Shown one piece after another: positions 7,024 through 13,819 of a DNA stretch of 16,760 bases. Source of the DNA: an uncultured Dialister sp. (lineage in GTDB: Bacteria; Bacillota; Negativicutes; Veillonellales; Dialisteraceae); assembly GCA_934193095.1 (NCBI GenBank), contig CAKPUX010000043.1, positions 1 to 16,760 of the forward strand. Direction: 5' to 3'. Each line of letters begins with the position of its first letter. Position 1 is the stretch's first letter. Below the pieces are notes generated by a model, which was not told where the DNA came from, did no database searches, and was given only the letters and a program-made list of their open reading frames with translations. The translations under genes and the position numbers were made by a program.

Positions 7024-7821
7024 ATGAAGGAAAAGATCAGTCTGATTCAAATGGATGTAGCGCTGGGACAGGTGGAAAGAAATTATGAAAAAGCCGTGCA
7101 GCTGATGGAGCTTGCGCTGGAAGACAAGCCGGACATTCTTGTCCTGCCGGAAACGTTAAACACCGGCTTCTTTCCGTCGCCGGACAGCGCACTCTATGCC
7201 GCTTCTGATGCAGATGGCGTGCAGACGAAAAAGGTATTCGGAGCCTTTGCCAAGGAGCATGGCGTCAATATCGTGGCGGGCTCGGTCAGCGTTTTGGAAA
7301 ATGGATGCGTTTTCAATCGAAGCTATATCTTTGATCGCAAGGGCGAGGTCGTTGCCTCTTATGATAAGATCCACGGCTTCAGCCCGATGGGAGAAACGAA
7401 GTCGTATACCGGCGGCTCTTCCACTGTCCACTTTACGCTGGACGGGATCGCCTGCTCGATGGCGATCTGCTATGACGTACGCTTTTGTGAGCTGATCCGG
7501 ACAGAAGCGTTGCAGGGGGTGGATCTGTTTTTCCTTCCTGCTGCCTGGCCGCTCGTAAGAAAGGAGCACTGGATCACACTTTCTAAAGCCAGAGCGATCG
7601 AGAATCAGATGTTTTTCTGTGCCGTGAATGAATGCGGCCGTGCCGGCAGCACGCAGTACGGTGGAAACTCGATGCTGCTCTCGCCTTTGGGGGAAGAATT
7701 GCTCCATCTGGGTGAAAAGGAGCAGGTGGCCACGGCGGAGATCGATACGGATGTGCTGCAGGGCATCCGAGAGAGCATCAATGTATTTCGTGACAGAAGA
7801 CCGGAATTGTATCATCTGTAG
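7024..7821 (+). CDS. Carbon-nitrogen hydrolase (nitrilase superfamily amidase)
   Basis: This is a cytoplasmic enzyme that hydrolyses an amide or related C-N bond through a Glu-Lys-Cys triad. The triad is visible at E43 (LVLPETLNTGF), K115 (SYDKIHGFSPMGE) and C149 (MAICYDVRF), with the additional conserved E124. The length of 265 residues is typical. The DKIHGFSPMGE segment and general shape bring to mind the omega-amidase/YafV-Nit2 branch, which acts on alpha-ketoglutaramate or alpha-ketosuccinamate, but the substrate cannot be fixed from sequence. I start at 7024 because GGTGGAGG (7012-7019) lies just upstream; in-frame ATGs at 6988 and 7009 are weaker. It stands alone, with its own promoter, between a terminator and repeats. 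A weak hairpin at 7833-7850 may end the transcript. Confidence 0.92.
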   Translation: MKEKISLIQMDVALGQVERNYEKAVQLMELALEDKPDILVLPETLNTGFFPSPDSALYAASDADGVQTKKVFGAFAKEHGVNIVAGSVSVLENGCVFNRSYIFDRKGEVVASYDKIHGFSPMGETKSYTGGSSTVHFTLDGIACSMAICYDVRFCELIRTEALQGVDLFFLPAAWPLVRKEHWITLSKARAIENQMFFCAVNECGRAGSTQYGGNSMLLSPLGEELLHLGEKEQVATAEIDTDVLQGIRESINVFRDRRPELYHL

Positions 7822-7862
7822 AAAAATAGGAGAAAGGCGTTTCGCCCTTTGATTGCGCATGA

Positions 7863-8044
7863 CCAAGGTTCAGCGGGTTCAAGAGGTTCAGGGGGCGGCG
7901 CATAAAAATCAGAAGTGCCGCGGAGTATCGATCATGGCGATGCCCGAAGGTTTCTTGAAGAGCCGGTTTCCCGTTTGCGGCTTCCAAACATTGACCATTT
8001 TGACCGCGAATGACAAAGATTTCTCGCTTGCGCTCGAAATGACG
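7863..8044. repeat. Composite intergenic repeat, longest ordered copy
   Basis: Four parts follow each other. Three nonamers end in GGTTC (7863-7889). A 7-bp hairpin GCGGCGC/GTGCCGC has a 13-nt loop (7895-7901 with 7915-7921). A 14-nt spacer leads to GGCGATGCCCGAAGG (7936-7950). The remaining core ends in CTCGAAATGACG (to 8044). The hairpin, 14-nt spacer and GGCGATGCCCGAAG recur at 16604-16659 on the other strand with the same spacing. The core recurs at 9217-9324. The rest of this gene-free stretch (8045-8108) has small palindromes such as GCCCAAGGGC but nothing I can name. Confidence 0.75.
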
Positions 8045-8108
8045 GCGAGAGGGTTCGCAGTCCCCCGCCACCCTTATCGCCCAAGGGCAACCATTTTTCA
8101 AAAAGTGC

Positions 8109-8137
8109 TTGACAAAAGTACCATGGATGGATATACT
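8109..8137 (+). promoter_or_regulatory. Promoter of the tRNA operon
   Basis: TTGACA (8109-8114), 17 bp, TATACT (8132-8137). The start would be near 8144, about 14 bases before the mature end of tRNA-Asp. A near-consensus promoter fits a stable-RNA operon. Confidence 0.85.
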
Positions 8138-8157
8138 AATATGCGTAACTTACGTGC

Positions 8158-8234
8158 GGCCCGGTGGTGTAGTGGTCTAACATGCCGCCCTGTCACGGCG
8201 GAGATCGTCAGTTCAAATCTGATCCGGGTCGCCA
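8158..8234 (+). tRNA. tRNA-Asp (GTC)
   Basis: A full cloverleaf with acceptor stem 8158-8164 paired to 8224-8230, anticodon GTC at 8192-8194 in the loop CTGTCAC, discriminator G and encoded CCA (8232-8234). First tRNA of the four-gene operon; only two bases separate it from tRNA-Gly. Confidence 0.97.
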
Positions 8235-8236
8235 GC

Positions 8237-8311
8237 GCGGAAGTAGCTCAGTGGTAGAGCACAACCTTGCCAAGGTTGGGGTCGCGGGTTCGAGTCCCGT
8301 TTTCCGCTCCA
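8237..8311 (+). tRNA. tRNA-Gly (GCC)
   Basis: Acceptor GCGGAAG (8237-8243) pairs with 8301-8307; anticodon GCC at 8269-8271 in TTGCCAA flanked by CAACC/GGTTG; T-arm GGTTCGAGTCC; encoded CCA (8309-8311). Confidence 0.97.
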
Positions 8312-8314
8312 TAT

Positions 8315-8388
8315 GGCGGCATAGCCAAGCGGTAAGGCAGAGGTCTGCAAAACCTTTATCCCCAGTTCGATTCTGGGTGCCGCCTCCA
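8315..8388 (+). tRNA. tRNA-Cys (GCA)
   Basis: Acceptor GGCGGCA (8315-8321) pairs with TGCCGCC (8378-8384); anticodon GCA at 8347-8349 in the loop CTGCAAA; discriminator T; encoded CCA. A36-A37-A38 is the pattern recognised by MiaA, so A37 is a likely ms2i6A site for the MiaB enzyme encoded at 9680. Cys-tRNA is also relevant to the YbaK-type deacylase at 8640. Confidence 0.97.
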
Positions 8389-8418
8389 TATTACAATCTA
8401 TTACATTCATATAGACCT

Positions 8419-8507
8419 GCCGGGGTGGCGGAACTGGCAGACGCAAGGGACTTAAAATCCCTCGGATCGTGAGATTCGTACCGGTTCGATTCCGGTCCTC
8501 GGCACCA
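8419..8507 (+). tRNA. tRNA-Leu (TAA)
   Basis: An 89-nt tRNA with the long variable arm of a class II tRNA. Acceptor GCCGGGG (8419-8425) pairs with 8497-8503; anticodon TAA at 8453-8455 in CTTAAAA; discriminator A; encoded CCA (8505-8507). It reads UUA/UUG and has A36-A37-A38, so it is another likely MiaA/MiaB substrate. Thirty bases separate it from tRNA-Cys, unlike the 2-3 base gaps before. Confidence 0.97.
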
Positions 8508-8519
8508 ATTTGAATGATG

Positions 8520-8546
8520 AGCCGGAGCGTGATGCTCCGGCTTTTT
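8520..8546 (+). terminator. Terminator of the tRNA operon
   Basis: A 9-bp perfect stem (AGCCGGAGC with GCTCCGGCT, 8520-8528 and 8534-8542), a 5-nt loop and a T run to 8546. It begins 13 bases after the CCA of tRNA-Leu. Confidence 0.92.
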
Positions 8547-8639
8547 GTTGTTTGAAAATGGGTGTGCGGTGGGAAGCGGTCAGGCATCGGGAAGCTGATG
8601 GCGCTGCGTCCCGGGCTGCCCAATGAATCGAGGCAAACT

Positions 8640-9125
8640 ATGGCAAAGAAAGAAAAGAAAACGAATGTCATGCGCATTCTGGATAAAGAGAAGATCTCCT
8701 ACGAGACGAAGTCCTATGACTACGATGAGGACGATCTCTCGGGCGTGCATGCGGCGGCAGAGCTCGGCTATGATCCGGACATGGTTTTCAAGACTATTGT
8801 CACGCATGGTGACAAGACAGGTCCTGTGGTCTTCTGTCTGCCTTCGGAGAAGGAGATCGATCTCAAAGCGGCGGCGCGTGTGAGCGGGAACAAGAGCGTA
8901 GAGATGATCCATGTGAAGGAGCTGCCCGGTCTCACGGGGTATCTGCGCGGCGGCTGCTCGCCGATCGGGATGAAGAAGGCCTTCCCGACCTTCATCGATG
9001 AGAGCTGCCATCACCATGCGGCGATCAGCATCAGTGCGGGCCAGCGCGGCCGTCAGGTGGTGCTCTCGCCGGATGATCTGATCTCCCTCATCGGTGCGAA
9101 GACGGCGGATCTGACGGCGAAGTAG
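8640..9125 (+). CDS. ybaK: Cys-tRNA(Pro)/Cys-tRNA(Cys) deacylase, YbaK/EbsC family
   Basis: A free-standing tRNA-editing enzyme that removes cysteine from wrongly charged tRNA-Pro; family members also cleave Cys-tRNA-Cys. The 161-residue length is normal. The family's key lysine is K51 (DMVFKTIV), and the conserved GGCSPIGMKK loop with FPT is at about 104-117. I start at ATG 8640 because GAGG (8630-8633) lies six bases upstream and MRIL begins the known fold. An in-frame ATG at 8562 has no ribosome site and adds residues unlike the family. I found no clear promoter in 8547-8639, so it may rely on read-through from the tRNA operon. Two hairpins follow its stop. Confidence 0.93.
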   Translation: MAKKEKKTNVMRILDKEKISYETKSYDYDEDDLSGVHAAAELGYDPDMVFKTIVTHGDKTGPVVFCLPSEKEIDLKAAARVSGNKSVEMIHVKELPGLTGYLRGGCSPIGMKKAFPTFIDESCHHHAAISISAGQRGRQVVLSPDDLISLIGAKTADLTAK

Positions 9126-9142
9126 AGAGGCGGAAGCCGGGG

Positions 9143-9208
9143 TGCCTCATGATGCTGCGTGCGGACTTATCTCAAAATGAGGCATGAAGGCGGCGGCTTC
9201 GCCGCCTT
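9143..9208. repeat. Two hairpins downstream of ybaK
   Basis: TGCCTCAT (9143-9150) pairs with ATGAGGCA (9177-9184) around a 26-nt loop. A 9-bp stem AAGGCGGCG/CGCCGCCTT (9187-9195 with 9200-9208, loop GCTT) follows directly. The second may end ybaK transcription, but it has no T run. It sits just before the GGCGATGCCCGAAGG core, where other copies of the repeat have their GC hairpin. Confidence 0.55.
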
Positions 9209-9216
9209 ATCCATAG

Positions 9217-9355
9217 GGCGATGCCCGAAGGTTTCCTGCATAGCAGGTTTTCTGCTTCGGATCTCCAAACATCGACCGCGTGGCTGCGGATGACAAAGAT
9301 CTCTCATTGACGCTCGAAATGACGACACGAGAGAGTCGCTAGTCACAAGTCACTC
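9217..9355. repeat. Composite intergenic repeat, second long core plus heptamers
   Basis: The core 9217-9324 is a direct repeat of 7936-8044. The first 19 bases are identical, there are scattered changes in the middle, and the CGCTCGAAATGACG end is identical. Three heptamers follow (GTCGCTA, GTCACAA, GTCACTC; 9335-9355), matching the layout at 290-393. The stretch 9126-9562 holds no convincing gene. The next part, about 9356-9390 (CTCATCCCTGCTTT), also resembles 398-412. Confidence 0.75.
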
Positions 9356-9409
9356 TTCTCCTCATCCCTGCTTTCAAACGCCTCATCTTTCGTGAATATC
9401 GCATATTAG

Positions 9410-9452
9410 GGAAACGCTGATTCAATCTGACAACGATTTAATCAGTGTTTCC
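9410..9452. repeat. Foldback with 13-bp inverted ends
   Basis: GGAAACGCTGATT (9410-9422) pairs with AATCAGTGTTTCC (9440-9452) with one wobble, leaving a 17-nt loop. There is no T tail. The shape is like two insertion-sequence ends joined head to head, but I cannot name an element and see no clear target duplication. Confidence 0.6.
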
Positions 9453-9464
9453 ATAGAAAACTGC

Positions 9465-9538
9465 GCGGCGCTTCTGACTTGATGCGCCGCACCAACCCCT
9501 TTGAACCTCTTGAACCCATAGAACCTGCTGAACCTCTT
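9465..9538. repeat. GC hairpin plus tandem nonamers
   Basis: The stem GCGGCGC/GCGCCGC (9465-9471 with 9484-9490, 12-nt loop) is followed by four exact-phase nonamers: GAACCTCTT, GAACCCATA, GAACCTGCT, GAACCTCTT (9503-9538). On the opposite strand the same hairpin-plus-nonamer arrangement lies at 7863-7921, so the two form an inverted pair around the tRNA operon and ybaK. Confidence 0.8.
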
Positions 9539-9562
9539 TGGCATGCCCCGTGGACGAACCTG

Positions 9563-9607
9563 ATCCCGATGACTGTATACCATTTCCGGTCATCGGGATT
9601 TTTTATT
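9563..9607 (+). terminator. Rho-independent terminator upstream of miaB
   Basis: An 11-bp perfect stem (ATCCCGATGAC 9563-9573 with GTCATCGGGAT 9589-9599), a 15-nt loop and a long T-rich tail. It shields miaB from transcription coming through the ybaK-miaB spacer. The nearest upstream gene ends 440 bases away. Confidence 0.88.
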
Positions 9608-9630
9608 TTTCACTCTGCGTATGCTATAAT
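9602..9630 (+). promoter_or_regulatory. Extended -10 promoter of miaB
   Basis: A perfect TATAAT (9625-9630) is preceded by TGC, giving the extended -10 form. The position of a -35 box (9602-9607, TTTATT) is poor and lies in the T tail of the terminator. The Shine-Dalgarno AAAGGA (9666-9671) is eight bases before the ATG. Confidence 0.65.
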
Positions 9631-9679
9631 AAAGTGATATTTTGGATACGTGTGAGTTGTTATATAAAGGATATATATT

Positions 9680-10999
9680 ATGGAAAAGAAGTACTTCACC
9701 CTGACCTATGGCTGCCAAATGAATGAATCGGACACGGAGCGCATCAACGGGCAGCTGGAGGAGCTGGGATATGCGCCAGCGGAGACGATGGAAGAGGCGG
9801 ATATCATCATCATGAATACCTGCAGCATCCGCCAGAATGCGGAAGAGAAGGTCTATGGCAAGATCGGGGAGATCAAGAAGCTGAAGGATAAGAATCCGCA
9901 TCTGCTTCTGGGGATCGCCGGATGCATGGCGCAGGAGAATAAGGGCAAGCTCATCGAGCGCATGCCGATCATTGATTTCGTCATCGGGCCATACCATATC
10001 CATGACCTGAAGGAGATCGTTTCGAAGGAAGATGTGCGCGGAGGCCATGTGGTGAAGACGGAGAGGAATCCGCACAGTGTGAGTGACTACAGCGAGCTTC
10101 GTGCGGTGCGTAAGTCTCATGTCTTTGCATGGATCCCGATCATGCAGGGGTGCAACAAGTTCTGCACGTACTGCATCGTGCCGTATGTACGCGGCCGTGA
10201 GCTGTCGCGCAGCGTGGAGGACATCTCGCGCGAAATAGAGGGCCTCGCGAAGGAAGGCTATAAGGAAGTGACGCTCCTTGGGCAGAATGTGAATTCGTAT
10301 GGTCTTGATTTCAGAAATGGGACGGACTTCGGGACGCTGATCCGCGCGATCGACAAGGTGGATGGCATCGAGCGCGTGCGCTATATGACGTCGCATCCGA
10401 GAGATATGACATTCGATATGGTGGATGCGATGGCGGATTCTCCGAAGGTGGCGCGTCATATGCATCTGCCTGTGCAGCATGGCTCGAATGAAATGCTGAA
10501 GAAGATGAATCGCGGATATACGATCGAGCATTTCAAGGAGCTGGTCTCCTACGTCCGCAAAAAGATGCCGGACATCGTGCTGACGACGGATCTCATCACC
10601 GGGTTCCCTGGAGAAACGGAAGAGATGCATCAGGAGACGCTCGCGCTTTTGAAAGAGGTGCGTTTCGACTCGGCGTATACATTCATTTATTCGCCGAGAA
10701 ATGGCACGCCGGCAGCGCGCATGACGGATCAGATCGATGAGGAGACGAAGCACCGCCGCCTGCAGGAGCTGATGGATGTGGAGAATGAGGTGAGCCTTTC
10801 TCTGAATCAGGCGATGGAGGGTAAGACCTATCCCATCATCGTCGAAGGCCCGTCGAAGCAGGAGAATGTCTGGTATGGACGTACATCGGGCAATAAGATG
10901 ATTCTTTTCCCGTATCAGGAAGGCGTCAAGGTCGGTGATACGCTGGAAGCAAAAGTCGAGGTCGGCCAGACGTGGGTGCTGAAGGGGAAATTGGTGTAG
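9680..10999 (+). CDS. miaB: tRNA-2-methylthio-N6-dimethylallyladenosine synthase
   Basis: A radical-SAM methylthiotransferase that turns i6A37 into ms2i6A37 in tRNAs reading U-starting codons. The 439-residue product has all three domains. The N-terminal domain binds the second iron-sulfur cluster through C12, C48 and C82. The radical-SAM core has CxxxCxxC at C158, C162 and C165. A C-terminal TRAM domain spans about 374-439 and binds RNA. It precedes mutS and mutL, an order common in Firmicutes. Its substrate-making partner miaA is not in the window; by gene-order habit it could lie just past the right end. It has its own promoter, and a 260-base repeat-filled gap separates it from mutS. Confidence 0.96.
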   Translation: MEKKYFTLTYGCQMNESDTERINGQLEELGYAPAETMEEADIIIMNTCSIRQNAEEKVYGKIGEIKKLKDKNPHLLLGIAGCMAQENKGKLIERMPIIDFVIGPYHIHDLKEIVSKEDVRGGHVVKTERNPHSVSDYSELRAVRKSHVFAWIPIMQGCNKFCTYCIVPYVRGRELSRSVEDISREIEGLAKEGYKEVTLLGQNVNSYGLDFRNGTDFGTLIRAIDKVDGIERVRYMTSHPRDMTFDMVDAMADSPKVARHMHLPVQHGSNEMLKKMNRGYTIEHFKELVSYVRKKMPDIVLTTDLITGFPGETEEMHQETLALLKEVRFDSAYTFIYSPRNGTPAARMTDQIDEETKHRRLQELMDVENEVSLSLNQAMEGKTYPIIVEGPSKQENVWYGRTSGNKMILFPYQEGVKVGDTLEAKVEVGQTWVLKGKLV

Positions 11000-11031
11000 T
11001 TTCGAGTTTTCTTTGAACGCCTATCTACATA

Positions 11032-11204
11032 GTGAGGAGTTAGGAGTGAGAAGTGAGGAGTGGCGGAAGGGCCGCACAGTTCATATAGCGCCCCAATCCC
11101 CCTTTTTTATTATTGTGCGCGTTGCGTAGTATAAAACTTGGCGGCGCTTTATTATTGTTTTGCGCCGCACCTTCACGCCTCACTCCTCATTCCTCACTCC
11201 TAAC
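11032..11204. repeat. Foldback element with heptamer arms and inner GC hairpin
   Basis: The left arm is four heptamers (GTGAGGA, GTTAGGA, GTGAGAA, GTGAGGA; 11032-11059) and the right arm is four heptamers of the complementary type (TCACGCC, TCACTCC, TCATTCC, TCACTCC; 11173-11200). Bases 11039-11062 and 11181-11204 are inverted copies matching at 22 of 24 positions. Inside sits the GCGGCGC/GCGCCGC hairpin (11141-11147 with 11162-11168). The element fills nearly all of the miaB-mutS gap. The T-rich run at 11103-11108 has no stem before it, so I do not call a terminator. I find no good promoter for mutS. Confidence 0.75.
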
Positions 11205-11260
11205 TTGGAGATATATGCCTTTTGCCTAAATTAGAATGACCAGAAAGAAGGAACAAGACC

Positions 11261-13819
11261 ATGGCCAAAACGCCCTTGATGGCACAGTATAAGGAAGTCA
11301 AAGAGAAATACCAGGACTGTCTGCTTTTTTACCGTCTGGGCGATTTCTATGAGCTTTTCAATGACGATGCGCTGACGGCATCGCATGAGCTGGAGCTGAC
11401 GCTGACGGGGAAGTCGGCAGGGCAGGATGGCCGCGTACCGATGTGCGGGGTGCCTTTCCATGCGGCAGAGCTCTATATTTATCGGCTGATCAAGAAGGGG
11501 TACAAGGTAGCGATCTGCGAGCAGCTGGAAGACCCGAAGAAGGCGAAGGGGCTGGTCAAGCGGGATGTCATCCGTGTCATCACGCCGGGGACGATCCTTT
11601 TTGAAAATTCCATCGCAGATAAGTCGAACAATTATCTCATTTACCTCTTAGAGGCGGACAAGGAGATCGCCGCGGTGCTCGCCGATGTCTCGACGGGCGA
11701 GTGCTGGTGGGGGACCTGGGATAAGAAGAAGGAGCAGGATGCCTTCTTCGATCTTCTCTCGGTATATAGTCCCGCAGAAGCGGTGTGTCTCGTGTCGGAT
11801 GATTTCTATGAGAAGCTCTCCCGCTTCGCCGCGGCACGCCTCGGGGCCTGTCTCCTGACGCGAAGGGATGATGAGGACGAGAGTGCGATCCCACCGGCGG
11901 CAGCGTCTATAGAGAATCGCCATGTGCAGAAGGCCTTCGCCCTTCTTTCCGGATACCTCAAGGAGGTCATGCGCTCGGAGGCGGCGGATTTCCATGATCC
12001 GCGGCCGATCCGTGAGGATCATACGCTGACGCTTACCGAGGAGTGCCTTAGAAATCTGGAGATCACGCGGAATATGCGTGACGGCGGGCGGCGCGGCACG
12101 CTCTTAGAGCTTCTCGACTATACGCATACCGCGATGGGGGCGCGCCTCTTGAAGCGTTCTCTGGAGCGGCCGCTGACGGATGTGAACCGCATCATACTGC
12201 GCCAGTCGGCGATCGAGGAGCTGACACAGCACATGACGGAGCTTTCACGTCTGGAAGAGATGCTTTCCGGCGTCTTTGACTTCGAGCGTATTCTTTCCCG
12301 CATCGAGGCGAATTCGACTTCGCCTAAAGACCTTCTCTCTCTCAAAGCGACGCTTCGCGTGGTGCCGCAGGTGAAGCAGCTCCTCTCCGGCGCCGGCTCG
12401 GTGCTTTTGAAGAAGCTGAACAGCCAGCTCTCGACGCATGGCCCTGTCTTTGACCTTCTGGACCGTGCGATGAATGAGAACGGGACGGGCAACATCAAGG
12501 ACGGCAAGTACATCCGCGAAGGCTTCTCCGCCGAGCTGGATGAAGTGCGCTCGCTGTCGGAGAACAGCCAGAAGTACATCCAAGAGCTGGAAGAGAAGGA
12601 AAAGGAAAAGACGGGCATCAAGCTCAAGATCGGCTTCAATAATGTCTTCGGATACTATTTTGAGATCTCCAATGCGAATAAGCTCCCTGTTCCTGCGTAC
12701 TATGTGAGAAAGCAGACGCTCGTGAATGCGGAGCGCTATATCACGCCGGAACTGAAGGAATTCGAGACGAAGGCGCTGTCTGCGAGAGAAAAGACCGAGC
12801 AGCTGGAGCTCAAGATCTATCAGGCGGTGAAGGCGGAAATCCGTCCGGAAATCCCGGATATGCAGAAGACGGCGCGCGCGCTCGCAGCGGTGGACTGCCT
12901 TGCAAGCTTAGCGCGGGCAGCGATCAAGGACCGCTACATCCGTCCGTCGATCATTAGCCCGAAGGATGGGTATATTTCCATCAAAGACGGCCGTCATCCG
13001 ATGGTCGAGCATGCCTTGAAGAGAGACATGTTCGTCCCGAATGATACGGAGCTGAATCATCGAAATCAGGAGATCCTGGTCATCACGGGGCCGAATATGG
13101 CCGGTAAGTCGACCTACATGCGTCAGGTCGCTGTCCTCACCATCATGGCGCAGGTGGGCTCTTTCATTCCTGCAAGGAGCGCGGTCTTCGCGCCGGTCGA
13201 TCGCATTTTCACGCGCGTCGGCGCGACGGATGACATTTCTACGGGGCAGAGTACCTTCATGGTGGAAATGCAGGAGGTATCCTACATCCTTAGGCATGCG
13301 ACGAAGAACAGTCTTATCATTCTGGACGAGATCGGACGCGGCACGAGTACCTATGATGGCATGAGCATCGCGAAGGCGGTCGTGGAGTATATCGATCAGA
13401 AGATCCACGGCTATACGCTCTTTGCGACACACTATCATGAGCTTTCCGATATGGCAGAGACGAGCCCGCGGATCAAAAATTACACGGTATCCGTCAAGGA
13501 ACGGGGTAAGGATATTACCTTCCTGCGCCGTATCGTGCCGGGCTCGGCGGATCGGAGCTATGGGATCCACGTCGCACGCCTCGCGGGGCTTCCTGAGTCT
13601 CTTCTCGCCAGAGCCGATGAGATCCTTCTGGGGCTTGAGAAGGAGGATGGGAAGAGCCGTCCCGCTCCGGAGAAGCCGCAGGCAGCCGCCGGCGCGATGG
13701 ATCTTTTCAGCTCGCCCATCATTGACGAGCTGGCGCAACTGGATGTCATGAGCAAGACACCGATCGAAGCAATGGAGATCTTATTCCGGCTGAGCCGCGA
13801 AGCGAAGGAGGGACGCTGA
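11261..13819 (+). CDS. mutS: DNA mismatch repair protein MutS
   Basis: MutS finds base mismatches and small loops in new DNA, then forms an ATP-bound clamp that recruits MutL. At 852 residues it is full length. The mismatch-reading F-x-E is at F29-Y-E31 (GDFYELF). The Walker A loop GPNMAGKST is at 610-618, and Walker B ends in D689-E690 (LDEIGRGTSTYDG), with the helix-turn-helix dimer region after it. Near the C-terminus, AMDLF resembles a weak beta-clamp motif of the QLSLF type, but the first two positions differ. The Shine-Dalgarno AAGGA (11248-11252) is eight bases before the ATG. Its stop overlaps the mutL start by one base. Confidence 0.97.
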   Translation: MAKTPLMAQYKEVKEKYQDCLLFYRLGDFYELFNDDALTASHELELTLTGKSAGQDGRVPMCGVPFHAAELYIYRLIKKGYKVAICEQLEDPKKAKGLVKRDVIRVITPGTILFENSIADKSNNYLIYLLEADKEIAAVLADVSTGECWWGTWDKKKEQDAFFDLLSVYSPAEAVCLVSDDFYEKLSRFAAARLGACLLTRRDDEDESAIPPAAASIENRHVQKAFALLSGYLKEVMRSEAADFHDPRPIREDHTLTLTEECLRNLEITRNMRDGGRRGTLLELLDYTHTAMGARLLKRSLERPLTDVNRIILRQSAIEELTQHMTELSRLEEMLSGVFDFERILSRIEANSTSPKDLLSLKATLRVVPQVKQLLSGAGSVLLKKLNSQLSTHGPVFDLLDRAMNENGTGNIKDGKYIREGFSAELDEVRSLSENSQKYIQELEEKEKEKTGIKLKIGFNNVFGYYFEISNANKLPVPAYYVRKQTLVNAERYITPELKEFETKALSAREKTEQLELKIYQAVKAEIRPEIPDMQKTARALAAVDCLASLARAAIKDRYIRPSIISPKDGYISIKDGRHPMVEHALKRDMFVPNDTELNHRNQEILVITGPNMAGKSTYMRQVAVLTIMAQVGSFIPARSAVFAPVDRIFTRVGATDDISTGQSTFMVEMQEVSYILRHATKNSLIILDEIGRGTSTYDGMSIAKAVVEYIDQKIHGYTLFATHYHELSDMAETSPRIKNYTVSVKERGKDITFLRRIVPGSADRSYGIHVARLAGLPESLLARADEILLGLEKEDGKSRPAPEKPQAAAGAMDLFSSPIIDELAQLDVMSKTPIEAMEILFRLSREAKEGR

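Noticed and set aside
7853..8472. Plus-strand frames over the repeat and tRNA region (7853-8257 and 8182-8472)
   Set aside because: They run through the composite repeat, the tRNA promoter and the tRNAs, and have no ribosome site or protein-like composition.
8213..8677. Minus-strand frame with stretches such as RDSNPRPQPWQGCALPLSYF
   Set aside because: This is the antisense translation of the tRNA genes, a well-known source of false proteins.
11130..11135. TATAAA as a -10 box for mutS
   Set aside because: The matching -35 position is poor (TTATTA), and transcripts would start inside the GC hairpin of the foldback. I leave the mutS promoter open.
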